In this document: piece after piece, positions 45,991 to 58,336 of the stretch
Layout of the letters: every line of letters starts with the position of its first letter
Numbering within the stretch: position 1 is the stretch's first letter
Assembly: GCA_948144175.1 (NCBI GenBank)
Contig: CANXME010002486.1
Location: forward strand, 4,588,001 to 4,652,000
Length of the DNA: 64,000 nucleotides
Origin: Closterium sp. NIES-65
Taxonomy: Eukaryota; Streptophyta; Zygnematophyceae; Desmidiales; Closteriaceae
Direction: 5' to 3'
The notes under the pieces: model-generated
Seen by the model: the letters and a program-made list of their open reading frames with translations, nothing else
Database searches by the model: none
What the model was told of the DNA's origin: nothing
Made by a program: the position numbers and the translations under genes

Positions 45991-48041
45991 TCAGAGACGA
46001 GGCAGGGAGGGGTGACCAAGACGGTGGTGCCACAGGAGAGTCTCGTGAGACAGGAGGCGACACGAGCAGGGGGCAGACTTAGGACCAGACTTGGACGCTG
46101 CAGCAAACACCTGACCCGATGCAGCTACCTGGCTAGACGCAGGGACAGGAGGAGACCCAGTGGTCAGGGTGTAGAGGCTCGACCCCGGCCGACGCGTAAA
46201 CGTGGCCAGGTGCTGGCCTGTGCGAGCGTCCGAGCAGTGGGTCACCCGCTGACTCGCAGGAGTAAACTGGTGAACCCCCGCATCCTGCAGGTCAGCACCA
46301 CTCACCAAGTTCGTAGAGAACGAGGGGAGGTAAAGACCAGACAATGTGCCAGAGGGGGCAACCGGACACGGGAGAACAGTGGAGAAGTGAGAGAGGACAG
46401 GACCCCCAGAGGGGTCTGCCAGGGAGACTGCAACTGGCCGACCAAGCGGCGTGAGTGTGGTGCGGCCTCGAAAGAAGGAGCGAGAAGCCCCTAAGTCAAG
46501 TGTGAAGGTGAGGGAGGCCGAAGCCGACGCAGTACCTGACAGCGCAGACTCACCAGCACCTAAGGACGCGGACGCACTGGCACCTAGAGCAGCAGCCTCA
46601 ATGGCACCTAGAGCAGCAGCCTCACCAGTACCTAGAGCAGCAGTCTCAATGCCCGGGTCGGGCGGGAAACACCGGTAACAGTCACCCTCATCACTAATAG
46701 TCACAGCATACATGGCAGCAAGGATAGCATCAAAGTCAAGATCATAGATAGCTACACCTGCCCTAGACAGCTCTCCCCAGCGGGGGATCTCACTAGCCTC
46801 CGGGAACTGCTGACGCCAAGCGTCCGTCAGGCGGCCAAAGCAGCGCTGAGTGGGGTGGGCTCCCCCACACTGCTCACCCGCGCGGTCGCCGGAGCGAAGG
46901 ACGTAGGTGCACGGACCAAAACCCCCACCACGCTGACGCTGCGTGTACCACTCACGGAGCTGCTGCGGAGAGGGGATGTCCCGAGAACGCTGCTGCTGCT
47001 GCTGCTGCTGGCGCTGACCACCACCGGAGCCGCTCCGCTGCAAAGCACCACCCCGACCAGCACCACCGCCTCCACCACCGCCGCCTCCACCTCCGCCACC
47101 ACCACCGCCTCCGCTACCACCGCTATCGCCTCCGCGCCTCCGCCTCCACTGCTGCAACCGACACCTCCACCCCCGCCACCACTCCCACCGCCACCCCCAC
47201 TCCCTCCACCTCCTCCACCGCCACCTCCACCGCCCCCACTAGCTCCACCCGCGCCCTTGCCCCCCTTGCCCTTGCCAGAGCGGCGTCTCCCGCTAGGGGC
47301 AGACGCCGCACCGACCGACTCAAGACCAACGAGGTCGGCCGCAGCGGCAGAGGCGACAGAGGGCAAAAGGGGGGAAGGGGAACACCCCTCAAAGATGGGG
47401 GTGCGAGGGTCACCACGAGAGGCTCCTATAGCGACTATGCTCTTCTCCGCTGCTAGGAGGGCCTTCTCCAGGAGGTCAACAGTGAGAGTGGTGGGATAGA
47501 CTGAGAGGAAGTGGTCCCTGACTACACGAAGGGAGGCGGGTGACTATATAATAGAGCGTGATGTACATGGGGGGGGGGTTCTTGGCGCAGAACTCAGCAG
47601 GAAGCGCGGCGCGGTAGCGAGTGTCACTAGTGCGGAGGTGCGTAATGAGGTCGGCGACTGTGGGAAAGGCAGCAAGGTCAGGGAAGAGGTACGGTAGCAT
47701 GAGGCGGCTCAGTGCAGCAGTGGCAGGGGAAGAGTAGCGCGCAACTACAGCGTCGTACAAGGTCTGAGCACTCTTGTACTGACTAAAGTGCGCACGCTCA
47801 GTGGTAGGCAGGTAGCGACGCACAGCAAGACGTGCAGCAGCATCGCGGGTGGCCCACTGGGAGCGAACAGTGGGGTCAGCATCAGTAGTAGGGGCAGGAG
47901 AGGCGCCAGAGGTGAGGTCAAAGAGAGAGAGAGACCGTCTGCCCTATCCCACTGTAATAACAGCTGCAGGTCGTCGACCCAGACCTCAAAGTCGATGGCT
48001 CGACCCTCAACGTCAAAAGTGAGGACACTAGGGGTAGCCAT
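45991..48041 (-). pseudogene. gag: Copia-IV gag and protease
   Basis: Gag begins MATPSVLTFDVEGRAIDFEV at 48,041, with frame breaks near 47,940, 47,500 and 47,150. A long Gly/Ser-rich tract (about 47,050-47,280) precedes a variant zinc knuckle: C-x13-C-x3-H-x4-C (CTYVL...EQCGGAHPTQRC, about 46,830-46,910). Protease reads TFTLDLGASRSFF, with Leu in place of the second residue of the D-S-G triad. The GAG-pre-integrase region follows to 45,991. Confidence 0.8.
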
Positions 48042-48099
48042 GACAACAGTAGACTGGCAGTGCAAGCAGTAGGGAAAGGGGCAGTGCAGTGACAGAGGC

Positions 48100-49060
48100 G
48101 CTGTGCTCACCGGACAGGGCTGCTCGGGCGACTCGGCGGTAGGGCGGCTCGGCGGCTCGGCTGCTGGGCGGCTCGGCGGCTCGGCTGCTCGGTTGCTCTG
48201 CTGCCAGGCGGCTCGGTTGTGCTGCTGCAGGACGGCGCGGCGGACGGCGGCTCGGCTGGGTGAGGTGGCTCGGGCGGCTCGGGCGACGGGCGGCGCTGCA
48301 GTAGTGAAGGCGGCGGGGCCGCAACTGAGGGCGGCGGGGCCGTAAGTGAGGGCGGCGGGGCCGCAAGTGAGGGCGCCGGGCCGCAGGTGAGGGCGGGGAC
48401 GGGCCGCAACTGAAGGCGGCGGGGCCGCAGGTGAGGGCGGCAAAGCCGCAAGTGAGGGCGGCGGGGCCGCAGGTGAGGGCGGCGACGGGGCCGCAGCTGA
48501 GGGCGGCGTCGGGGCCGCAGGTGAGGGCGGCGACGAGGCCGCAGCTGAGGGCGGCGTCGGGGCCGCAGGTGAGGGCGGCAACGGGGCCGCAGCTGAGGGC
48601 GGCGTCGGGGCCGCAGGTGAGGGCGGCGACGAGCCACAGGTGAGGGTGGCGGCGGGGCCGCAGCTGAGGGCGGCGACGAGGCCGCAAGTGAGGGCGGCGA
48701 CGGGCCGCAGGTGAGGGCGGCGACGGGGCCGCAGCTGAGGGCAGCGTCGGGGCCGCAGGTGAGTGCGGCGACGGGCCGCAGGTGAGGGCGACGACGGGGC
48801 CGCAGCTGAGGGTGGCTCCGAGGCCGCAGGTGAGGGCGGGGGGGGGGGGGGGGGGGGGGGGCGCAACAGAGGGTGGCGGGGCCGCAAGGGAGGGCGGCGA
48901 CGGGCCGCAGGTGAGGGCGGCGATTGGGCCGCAATCGAGGGCGGCGACGTGCCGCAAGGGAGGGTGGCGGGGCCGCAAGCTAGGGCGGTGGGGCCGCAAG
49001 GGAGGCCGCCAGGGCGGCTCGACGAGTGTAGAGAGGGGAGCGCGACTCGGGGAGCGCGCT
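48100..49060 (-). repeat. GC-rich tandem-repeat leader of Copia-IV
   Basis: Between primer-binding site and gag start lies about 950 bp of units based on GGGGCCGCAGGTGAGGGCGG (plus-strand reading), with a 21-base G run near 48,840. It is open in many frames on both strands, giving spurious Pro/Ala/Arg-rich proteins. Copia-VI has an analogous leader of different sequence. Confidence 0.85.
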
Positions 49061-49455
49061 CCGGGCAGGAAAAAAAATGTTCGATGTGGTGGGCCCTAGG
49101 CACAGTTCCCACGAGGGAACCTGCTCGATACCATGAGAAACTTAGAACAAGAATGAATGACTAAGAAATGGAAGTGATACAAATATGCAACCCTAGAAAT
49201 GTGTACCCCATATAGGCTACCCCACTATAGCCTACACAATATTATAATTTGACAGCACGGACTGCCCGTACGGAGTGCACGCACGGACTACCCTGCCCAT
49301 CTGCTTCATTCGTCTCTTCCACTCCCATCCATCACCCTTCCGTGCACAATTTTCCTTGTCGTGCTTCCAACTACTCCTCATCCCAGACCATAGGCATAGC
49401 TTCCTTCGTCTGCAGCAGCCCCACATCGCGTGGAAGCGTGCTTTACGCAGAAGCC

Positions 49456-50643
49456 ATGGACGCCACGACCACACCGCCTGATGCCCACGTGACAGAAGAG
49501 CCGCGAGATCTGGAATCAGTGAAAGGCGCGCTCTAGCCGGGCGAGGATATCATCAACGGTCTGCCCGACGACGTACTCTCCGCAATTCTCGAGCGAGCCT
49601 CTTCCAGCAATGCGATACGCCACGCGCTCGTGTGCTGCCGGTGGTTGCGCCTGGCGCAATATACGCAGCAAGGGCGTCCATGTCAGCGCCGAGCACAACC
49701 TCCACGCGGGCAAGCTGCTGCGCGGCTTGGTGAGACTCCCCAACGTGACCACGCTCACGCTATAATATAAAAGCGTAGACTTTCTGAACGACGAGTTCCT
49801 GATGGCGCAGCCCTCCGCCTGCCCGCAGCTCTCCCGCCTGCGCCTGGACGAGCCGCGCTACACCGGGGTGCCGCACTTCCGCATCACCCCCACGTGCCTC
49901 GGCCGCTTCTTCCTCCGCGCTTCGCGTCTCGAGCAGTTCACTCTCGACCAAAGCCTCGGCAACATGACAAAGCTTCCCTCCTCGCTCACGTCACTCTCGT
50001 CGCTTCGCGTGCTCACCCTCAGCGTGTCGCGACTTACCATTCTTCCCGACGAGTTCGGCGCGCTGCGCGCGCTGGAAGAGCTCCGCGTGCGTCATCTGCC
50101 CCGAGCTGCGGAGCCTCCCCGTGTCCGTCACGCAGCTCACGCGGCTGTCCCGCCTCTGCCTAGCAGATTGCCGCGTGATGCACCGGCTGCCCGCGCAGCT
50201 CTGCGCGATGAGCGTGCTGACGGCGCTGAAAATACACGGGGAGGGCATTCCGGAGAGCATCAGCGCGCTCAAGAAGCTGCGCCGCCTGAACCTGTGCAAC
50301 ATCAGCTGCGCGCACCCCGACGTGGGGGAGGAGTGGCGCAAGCTGGAGGAGTTGCGCCTGGAGAACGTCAGCCGGGGGTGGGGCCGCTTTCCGCCCATCT
50401 CCCTCGAGTCCCTTGCGCTCCTCACCATCCGCCACTGCCGCAGCCTCCGCGCGCTCCCCGACGACATCGGCGCGGCGCCAGCGCTCCGCGAGGTCGAGAT
50501 CGTCGACACGCCGATCGCCGAGCTGCCCACGTCGATTGCGACGCTGACGTCACTGGAGCGGCTGGTGTTGGCGCCGTCCAAGTCGATGAGAGGACTGCCG
50601 CCCACACTGCTGGCACTGCCGCGAGTGGCGAACGTGATGGTGA
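49456..50643 (+). pseudogene. F-box/LRR gene, first segment (disrupted)
   Basis: ATG at 49,456 opens a short leader, a TAG at 49,534, then an F-box-like motif in the same frame (INGLPDDVLSAILERASSSN, then HALVCCRWLRLAQ, about 49,549-49,665). A frameshift follows near 49,680, a TAA at 49,763 and another frameshift near 50,095. LRRs begin around 49,830 (LSRLRLDE; LPSSLTSLSSLRVLTLSVS; LPDEFGALRALEELRV; ALPDDIGAAPALREVEIVDT). F-box proteins recruit targets to SCF ubiquitin ligases and the LRRs would select the target. Copia-V interrupts at 50,643. The stops could instead mean unrecognised introns, but no convincing splice pair was seen. Confidence 0.75.
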
Positions 50644-50696
50644 TGTCAAACATTATATATGTTGTGTTAGTTTAGGCTACAGTCGGTTAAACACTT

Positions 50697-53600
50697 TTGA
50701 CGAGTCCGTCCCCTACTACTGCCTCTTCCCCTACCGCACTGCCCCGCTCCCCCCCCCGCCTCTCTTCCTCGCGACAGGTGCTGTTGTTGCAGACCCCCTC
50801 CCCCCTCAGGGTGCCGCTCCCTCAGGTGTGTCTCAGGTAGACCCGGTTGAGCCTGTTGAGGTAGCTGTCGACTCTCGTCCTGCTGGGGGTGCTGAGCCTG
50901 GGGGTGCTGAGCCTGGGGGTGTGGAGCCTGGGGGTGTGGAGCCTGGGGGTGTGGAGCCTGGGGATGTGGAGCCTGGGGGTGTGGAGCTTGAGGGTGCTGA
51001 GCTTGGGGGTGTGGAGCCTTGTGGTGCTGAGCTGCGGAGTCCGAAGTCTGGGGGTTATGAGTCTGGAGGTACTAGGCCTGGGAGTCCTGCACCTGGAGGA
51101 GCCCTCTCCTCGGAGCAGCCGCGTGCGTGGTACTTAGAGTACTGCAGCCTCCGGAGAGGTACCGCTCGAGCCGGACGTACTACTAGGACTGGTGCTAGTG
51201 CTTCTTCTCCCGTTCGGGAGCTCCCCTCCCGCGAGCGGATCCGTGAGTGGTACGAGCGGCGCTGCACTCTTCGGAGTGGCGTGCCTCGTGTTACGGACCC
51301 CGCTGCTGTTGAAGCTGCTGCTGGTGCTGAGGACCCGGGCGTTGGAGCTGCTGCTGGTGCTGAGGACCCGGGCGTTGGAGCTGCTGCTGGTGCTGAGGAC
51401 CCGGGCGCTGGAGCCGCTGCTGGTGCTGAGGACCCGGGCGTTGGAGCTGCTGCTGGTGCTGAGGACCCACGCGTTGGAGCTGCCGCTGGTGTTGCGGACC
51501 CGGGCGTTGGAGCTGCTACTGGTGCTAAGGACCCGGGCGTTGGAGCTGCCGCTGGTGCTGAGGACGTGGGCGCTGGAGCTGCTGCTGGTGCTGCGGACCC
51601 TGGTGCGGGTGTCCCTGCTGGCTCTGGTGTCGCTGCTCGGTCTCGGCCGTACTTTGTTCCGCTCCTTCAGCATCCTCCTCCTTTTCCTCCTCCCTCCTTA
51701 GCGTGTCCTCCGCCTGTCCAGTCGGCGTTACCGTCTGCCTCCTCTCTCCCTGGTCCTGCTCCTTACACTGGTCCGACTGGAGGTCTTACTGAGCGGCGTG
51801 AGCCTGCGTCTCGTCCTGCGTCGCCTGAGTCTTGTCCGCAGTTGCCTGTCCGCACTGCTCTCTCTAGTAGTCGAGTCCAGCGTCAGCGTCTTCCTGCTGT
51901 CCCAGGCACTCACCGGATGGCGCTTTGTCCGTCCACTGCTCCACAGCGTGTCCCACTGCCCTCTCCTCCTGCTTCCTCTCTTCCTGCTCTTGCTGACCCT
52001 GGGTCAGACTCTCTTCGTGCTACCAGTCCTACTGTCACGCGTCTCCTGGCTACTGTTGTCACTGACCCTTCCTTTGAGTCTGCTGCTGCGTCTGCCTTAG
52101 TTGCTGAGCTTGTCGACTTTGCTGCTCGTTGTCGTCTAGACTACGCTGCTAGCCTAGTTGCTGAGTCTGAGTTTGTCTGTCCTCCGTCCATCGGGGGTGA
52201 GTGTGCTCTTGGCACTGACGTCCTTGAGGACAGGCAGGAGGAGTTTGAGTGCTTTGCTGCCGCTTTGCCCCATCTCGTGTCCATGCTTGTTGCCCCTGAG
52301 GGAGACCCGGATGCACCAGACATCCCGACCCCACGCTCTTACGCAGAGGCGATGGCCGGTCCCTACTCCTCTCAGTGGCAGTCAGCCATGGACACAGAGA
52401 TGGCTTCCTGGAAGTCCACAGGCACCTACGTCGACGAGGTTCCCCCACCTGGGGCGAACATCGTCAGTGGCATGTGGATTTTCAGGGTGAAGCGGCCGCC
52501 GGGCTCTCCGCCTGTCTTCAAGGCGCGTTACGTTGCACGAGGCTTCAGTCAGCGAGAGGGAGTTGACTTCTTCCAGACCTTCTCCCCGACCCCGAAGATG
52601 ACCACTCTTCGGGTTCTGCTGCACGTCGCCGCTCAGCGTGACCACGAGCTCCACTCGCTTGACTTCAGCACTGCTTTCCTGCAGGGCAGCCTGCACGAGG
52701 AGATCTGGCTGCGCCGTCTACCTGGCTTCACTGGGTCTTTCCCTCCTGGTACCCAGTGGAGCCTCCGACGGCCAGTCTACGGTCTCCGCCAGGCACCTCG
52801 TGAGTGGCACGACACACTGAGGACTACGCTTGCGGCTCTTGGGTTGGCGCCTTCTACTGCTGACCCGTCGCTGTTTCTACGCACCGACACCTCACTGCCG
52901 CCATTCTACGTCCTTGTGTACGTCGACGACTTGGTCTTTGCTACTGCTGACACTGTGGCACTCGCCCACGTGAAGTCGGAGCTGCAGAAGAGACACACGT
53001 GCACAGATCTGGGTGAACTGACAAGCTATCTTGGCTTGCGGATCACCCGGGACAGAGCACGCCGCACCATCACCTTGACTCAATCACACATGGTGCAGCA
53101 TGTCCTTCAGCGCTTCCGCTTCACGTACTCCTCGCCTCAGCCCACTCCTCTGCCTACCGGTCACTCGCTCTCAGCTCTGCCTTCGGATGAGTCTGTAGAG
53201 CCGAGTGGCCCGTATCCAAAGCTTGTGGGTTGCCTCATGTACCTGATGACCTGCACTCGACCAGACCTTGCATACCCTCTCAGCATTCTTGCACGCTATG
53301 TCGCTCCCGGCCGTCACCGGAAGGAGCACATGGATGCAGCTAAGAGGGTGTTGCGCTACTTGTGCAGTACGTCGGGCATGCGGCTAGTGCTTGGAGGGCG
53401 AGTCCCAGTTGTTCTCACTGGGCACTCAGACGCTTCTTGGGCAGACGACCAGGCTACTCAGCGGTCGTCTCAGAGTTACTCCTTCAGTCTTGGCTCTGGT
53501 TCTGTTTCTTGGCGTTCTACTCGCTCTTCTTCTGTTCTCAGCTCCAGTTGTAAGGCTGAGATCTACGCCACAGCCATGGCGGCCCAGGAGCTACGCTGGC

Positions 53601-53902
53601 TCACCAACTTGCAGACCGACCTTGGAGAGCAGCCTCGTTCTCCTCCAGTGTTGTACGTCGACAACAAGGCAGCCATTGCCTTGTGTGAGGAGCACAGACT
53701 GGAGCACAGAACGAAGCACATTGCTCTTCGTTACTTCCTTGCTCGAGAGCTGCAGCAGCGTGGTCAGCTTTGCCTGCGCCACGTGGCCTCTGAGGCCAAC
53801 ACTGCTGATGTGTTCACCAAGGCGCTTCAGCCTTGTGACCATCAGCGCTTTTGCACTCTTCTAGGCCTTGTGCCTACTGGACCTCACTTGCTTACTTTTT
53901 GA
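50697..53902 (+). pseudogene. pol: Copia-V linker, RT and RNase H (open frame)
   Basis: It reads FDESVPYYCLFPYRTAPLPP, then a linker with EPGGVEPGGVEPGG repeats and a GAEDPGVGAAA repeat block (about 51,320-51,600). RT follows: SYAEAMAGPYSSQWQSAMDT, SLDFSTAFLQGSLHEEIWL, LVYVDDLVFATAD. RNase H ends with ANTADVFTKALQ. No stop interrupts it over about 1,068 codons. An apparent ATG at 49,802 reading into it is an artefact of fusion with the LRR gene. Confidence 0.85.
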
Positions 53903-54135
53903 GTCTGTTTGTACTGTGATCTCTATATATATACCAGCATGTTTACTCTTGTTAGGTTGTGATCATTGTACCTTTTGCTTTATTATAAACCTGCATGTGA
54001 ACTGGTCTTGTGACCACTTGCTTGTGCTCGGAATTTGTGTGGTATCCTTGAGATCCACCCTGAGCTTCTTTTGCCTTGCTTTGCCTTGACTGGTCTTGTG
54101 ACCCCTAGTTCTCCCCCACTTTGCCTATGGGGGTG

Positions 54136-54267
54136 TGTCAAACATAATATATGTTGTGTTAGTTTAGGCTATAGTGGGTTAGCCTATAGGGGGTACACAA
54201 TTCTAAGGTTAGGTACTTATACTCATTTCACTGCTAGTTCATCCATTCCTGTTCAGTGATTCCAACA
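54136..54267 (+). repeat. Copia-V 3' LTR
   Basis: 132 bp following a GGGGGTG purine tract. It is related to the Copia-IV and VI LTRs (TGTCA start, TAGGCTATAGTGGG core). Confidence 0.9.
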
Positions 54268-54716
54268 GGTGAAGAACGTGTCGGCCCTTGCTTCGCTGAT
54301 CAGAAGCGGCGCGCGCGAGGAGGCGGAGGGACGTCGCCAGCCAGTCGCGCGCCTCGCGCTAGTGCAGTCTTTCTCCCTCGAATGCTGCTACTTCTTCACC
54401 CATTTATCCCCCGCCCTCCCCGCGCTCGCGCCCTCGTTGCGCGCGCTCACGCTCGCCGACCTCGCCGCGCTCTACTCCTTGCCCGCCGAAGTCTTCCGCC
54501 TCACCGCGCTCACCTCCCTCTCGCTCCTCCTCCTGCAGCACGTCAACTGCCTCCCCCCCGCGCTCTTCACGCTCTCCGCCCTCCGCGCGCTCAGAATCAC
54601 CTCCGCGTCTGAGCTCGCGGCGCTTCTCGAATCGCTGGGCCAGCTGGCGGCGCTTGAGTCGCTCGAGCTCGACGACTGCCCCGCGCTGCGGAGCCTGCCC
54701 GCGTCGCTGGGCCAAC
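54268..54716 (+). pseudogene. F-box/LRR gene, second segment
   Basis: Open frame continuing the LRR region: VKNVSALASLIRSG, then LRALTLADLAALYSLPAEVF, LRALRITSASELAALLESLG and LESLELDDCPALRSLPASLG. Repeats follow a roughly 24-residue pattern, L-x-x-L-x-L-x-x-C-x-x-L-x-x-L-P. Removing Copia-V with one GGTGA joins it in frame to the first segment. Confidence 0.8.
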
Positions 54717-55179
54717 TGAGAAGAAGTGAACGAGAATGAAATGACTATGAACGAAGTGAGTACAAATAGGAAACCCTAATTGTGTTGTACCCCCTATGGG
54801 ATACCCCACTATAGCCTACACAAGTAAGTAAGCTATATGTCCTGACACACCCCCATAGGCAAAGTGGGGGAGAACAAGGGGTCACAAGACCAGTCAAGCA
54901 AAGCAAAGCAAAGCTCAGGGTGGATCACAAAGTCACCACACATTCCGAGCACAAGTTCAAAGGCCACAAGGCCAGTTCACATGCAAGATCATATATAGAG
55001 ATATACAAGAGTCAAGCAAGCAAGAGCAAGAGTATATATAGGTGAAGGTACAAGCAAGGTCAAGAAGTGAGTAAGTGAGGCAAGACAGGCACAAGACCCA
55101 GCTGCGTGCAACAACGCTGATGATCACAAGGCGCAAGTGCCTTGGTGAAGACATCAGCAATGTTGGCCTCAGAGGCCAC

Positions 55180-56586
55180 CTACGCAAGTCGCAACTGTCC
55201 ACGCTGCTGTAGCTCACGAGCAAGAAAGTAGCGTAGAGCAATGAGCTTTGTCCTGTGCTCCAGTCGCTGCTCTCGACACAAGGCCAGCATGGCCTTGTTG
55301 TCTACGTACAAGACTAGAGGAGAACGAGGCGGCTCTCCAAGGTCGGTCAGCAGGAAGGTGAGCCAGCGAAGCTCCTGAGCAGCCATAGCCCCGGTGTAGA
55401 TCTCAGCCTCACAACTGGAGCCAAGAACAGAAGACGAGCGAGTAGCCCGCCACAAAACAGAGCCGGAACCAAGGCCGAAGGTGTAACCCTGTGACGACCG
55501 CTGCGTAGCCTGGTCGTCAGCCCAAGAAGCGTCCGCGTGCCCAGTGAGGACCACTGGACTCCGCCCTCCAAGCACTAGCCCCATGCCCGACGTACTGCAC
55601 AATTAGCGCAACACCCTCTTCGCTGCAGCCATGTGCTCTGGTCGGTGTCTCCCAGGAGCAACATAGCGTGCGAGAATGCTAAGAGGGTATGCAAGGTCAG
55701 GTCGAGTGCAGGTCATCAGGTATATGAGGCAGCCAACAAGCTCTGCATACGGGCCACTTGACTCTACGAACTCATCCGAAGGCAGAGCTGAGAGCGAGTG
55801 GCGAGTAGGCAGAGGAGTGGCCTGAGGCGAGGAGTACGTGAAGCCGAAGCGCTGAAGGACCTGCTGCACCATGTGTGACTGAGTCAGGGTAATGGTGCGG
55901 CGTGCTCTGTCCCGAGTGATCTGCAAGCCAAGGTAGCTGCGCAGTTCACCCAGGTCTGTGCACGTGTGTCTCTTCTGCAGCTCGGACTTCACGTAGGCGA
56001 GTCCAGCAGTGTCAGCTGTGGCAAAGACCAAGTCGTCGACGTACACGAGGATGTAGAACGGCGGCAGAGAGGTGTCGGCGCGCAGAAACAGCAACGGGTC
56101 GGCAGTAGAAGGAGCAAACCCAAGTGCCGCAAGCGTAGTCCTCAGTGTGTCGTGCCACTCACGTGGCGCCTGGCGGAGACCGTAGACTGGACGCCGGAGA
56201 CTCCACTGGGTACCAGGAGGGAAAGACCCAGTGAAGCCAGGTGGGCGATGCAGCCAGATCTCCTCGTGCAGGCTGCCCTGCAAGAAAGCTGTGCTGAAGT
56301 CGAGAGAGTGGAGCTCGTAGTCACGGTGAGCAGCAACGTGCAGCAGAACCCGAAGAGTGGTCATCTTTGGGGTGGGGGAGAAGGTCTGAAAGTAGTCAAC
56401 TCCCTGCCGCTGGCTGAAGCCACGAGCCACGTAACGCGCCTTGAAGACAGGCGGAGAACCCGGCGGCCGCTTCACCCTGAAGATCCACATGCCACTGACG
56501 ATGTTCGCCCCAAGAGGGGGAACAGCGTCAACGTAGGTGCCTGTGTACTTCCAGGAAGCCATCTCTGCATCCATAGCTGCCTGCCA
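55180..56586 (-). pseudogene. pol: Copia-VI RT and RNase H
   Basis: RT reads IVSGMWIFRVKRPPG, HSLDFSTAFLQGSL, LVYVDDLVFATAD; RNase H reads GHADASWADDQA, SSCEAEIYTGAM, LYVDNKAMLAL. Stops are TAG at the QWQ motif (56,586-56,588; Gln in relatives) and TAA within RYLCST (near 55,603; Tyr in relatives). Catalytic residues are otherwise intact. Confidence 0.85.
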
Positions 56587-58335
56587 CTAAGAGGAGTAGG
56601 GACCCTCTATCGCCTCCGCGTAAGAGCGCGGAGTCGGGATGTCTAGTGCATCCGGGTCTCCCTTAGGGGCGAGCAGAACAGACGCGAGATGAGGTGAGGC
56701 GGCAGCCAGACACTGGAACTCCTCCTGCCTGTCCTCAAGGACGTCCGTGCCTAGGGCACACTCACCCCCGACAGACGGAGGACAGGCAGACACAGACTCA
56801 GCGACAAGACTAGCAGCGTAGTCTAGACAACAGCGCGCAGCAAAGTCGACAAGCTCAGTGACAAGGGCAGACGCAGCAGAAGACTCGAAGGAAGGGTCAG
56901 TGACAACAGTAGCAAGGAGACGCGTGACAGTGGGACTGGCAGCACGAAGAGAGTTCGACTCCGGGTCGGCAAGAGCAGGAAGAGAGGACTCAGGAGGAGA
57001 AGGCAAAGGGGCACGCAGAGGAGCAGTGGACGGACGCAGAGACATCCGGTGCGTGCCACGGACAGGAGGAGGACGCTGACGCGAACTGCGACCACTAGTG
57101 CGTGCAGGACGAACAGGCGACGCAGGACGAGACGCAGGCTCACGACGCTCAGTAAATCCTCCAGTCGGACCAGCGTAGGGAGAAGGAGCAGGCAAAGGGG
57201 AGGCAGGCTGTAGCTGTAACTGGGACTGGACAGGCTGTGGACCCTCTAAGGGAGGCGGAGGAGGACCAGGAGAAGGTGTAAGACCAAGAACCTGCTGCAG
57301 GAGCGGAACGAAGTACAGTCGGGGCTGCGTGGCGACGCCAGAAACAGCAGGGACAGCACCAGTACCCCCAGCACGAGTACCCGCTCCAGCAGCACCTCCA
57401 GCAGCACCTCCAGCAGCACCAGGAGCATTACCAGTCGGACCGCCAACAGTAGTCTCAGCGCCAACACCCTCAGCAGCACCAGCTCCAGGAGAACCCTCAA
57501 GCCCAGCAGCTCCAGCACCCACAGCACGAGCACCTCCGGGACGCGCGGCAGCAGCACCCTCTGCAGCCGAAGAACCTTCAGCACCAGCAACACGCCTCAA
57601 GCGCCGGGCAAACCACTCACGCAGCTCCTGTGGGGAGAGTGGCTCTCGGCGAGACGAAGCACCTCCAGGCGGAGAACCTCCAGGCGAAGAACCTCCAGGC
57701 GCTGCACCCTCAGGCAAAGCACCTCCAGGCGGAGCACCCCCAGTCTCAGCACCCCCAGGCTCAGCACCCCCAGACTCAGCACCCCCAGGCTCTGCACCCT
57801 CAGGCTCAGCACCCCCAGACTCCGCACCCCCAGGCTCAGCACCCCCAGGCTCAGCTCCCGCAGCAGCACCAGAGTCACTAGTGACCTCGACAGGCTCGAC
57901 CGCGTCTACCTGGGACACACCTGAAGGGGCAGGACCCTGAGGGGGGAGGGGGTCTACCGGGGGGGGACCTGGTACCAAGAAGAGCGGGGGCGGGGGAAGG
58001 GAAGGAGTGCGGTAGGGGAAGAGGCGGTAGTAGGGTACCGACTCGTCGAACGTGACGTCCTGGGAGGACAGAACACGCCGAGAGGTGGGGTGGTAGAACT
58101 GCCACCCAGGGGCGTCGGGGGGGAACCCCAGGAAGACGCAGGGAGCAGCGCGAGGGGACAGCTTGTCCGCAGACAAGTCACGGACAAACGCCCGAGATCC
58201 CTTGACCCGGAACGCCGACGCATCGCCAACCTTCCCCGTCCACAGCAGGGCTGGGGAGGTCTCCGGCCTGGAGACCCTGGGGTGAAGGTTGATCTGATGC
58301 GCCGCGTACCTGACCGCAAACGGCCACAGAAAATG
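56587..58335 (-). pseudogene. pol: Copia-VI integrase C-terminal region and linker
   Basis: The frame from about 58,335 covers the end of integrase (ADKLSPRAAPCVFLGFPPD) and a long linker of PGGAESGGAEP-type repeats (about 57,660-57,850), Ala/Gly-rich sequence and Ser/Pro-rich sequence up to SYAEAIEGPYSS, then the TAG at 56,586. Confidence 0.8.
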
Positions 58336-58336
58336 G

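Larger units (their letters stand above)
41810..49254 (-). mobile_element. Copia-IV: complete but inactive short-LTR copia element
   Basis: LTRs 41,810-41,930 and 49,134-49,254 (121 bp each, two differences) are flanked by the perfect 5-bp duplication GCACG (41,805-41,809 and 49,255-49,259). On the gene strand the LTR is TGTCAAATTATAATATTG to CTCA. The primer-binding region TGGTATCGAGCAGG follows the 5' LTR. Order: GC-rich repeat leader, gag, protease, integrase, linker, RT, RNase H. Frameshifts in gag and RT inactivate it. It separates two divergent host genes. Confidence 0.95.
50644..54267 (+). mobile_element. Copia-V: internally deleted copia element in the F-box/LRR gene
   Basis: Perfect 5-bp duplication GGTGA (50,639-50,643 and 54,268-54,272). 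The 3' LTR is 54,136-54,267 (132 bp, TGTCAAACATAA to TTCCAACA). The 5' LTR keeps only about 46 bases (50,644-50,689), then jumps into the polyprotein just after the integrase core, so primer-binding site, gag, protease and integrase are missing. Such a copy cannot have reverse-transcribed in this form; the deletion must have followed insertion. Confidence 0.95.

Noticed and set aside
46855..47499. Thr/Pro-rich plus-strand protein
   Set aside because: It is the antisense of the Copia-IV gag Gly-rich tract.
48100..49060. Pro/Ala/Arg-rich proteins on both strands
   Set aside because: All frames stay open because of GC-rich tandem repeats in the Copia-IV leader.
49802..53902. A single 1,366-residue protein
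   Set aside because: The frame joins LRR codons to copia sequence across a known insertion boundary with a 5-bp target duplication. It also skips an LRR frameshift near 50,095.
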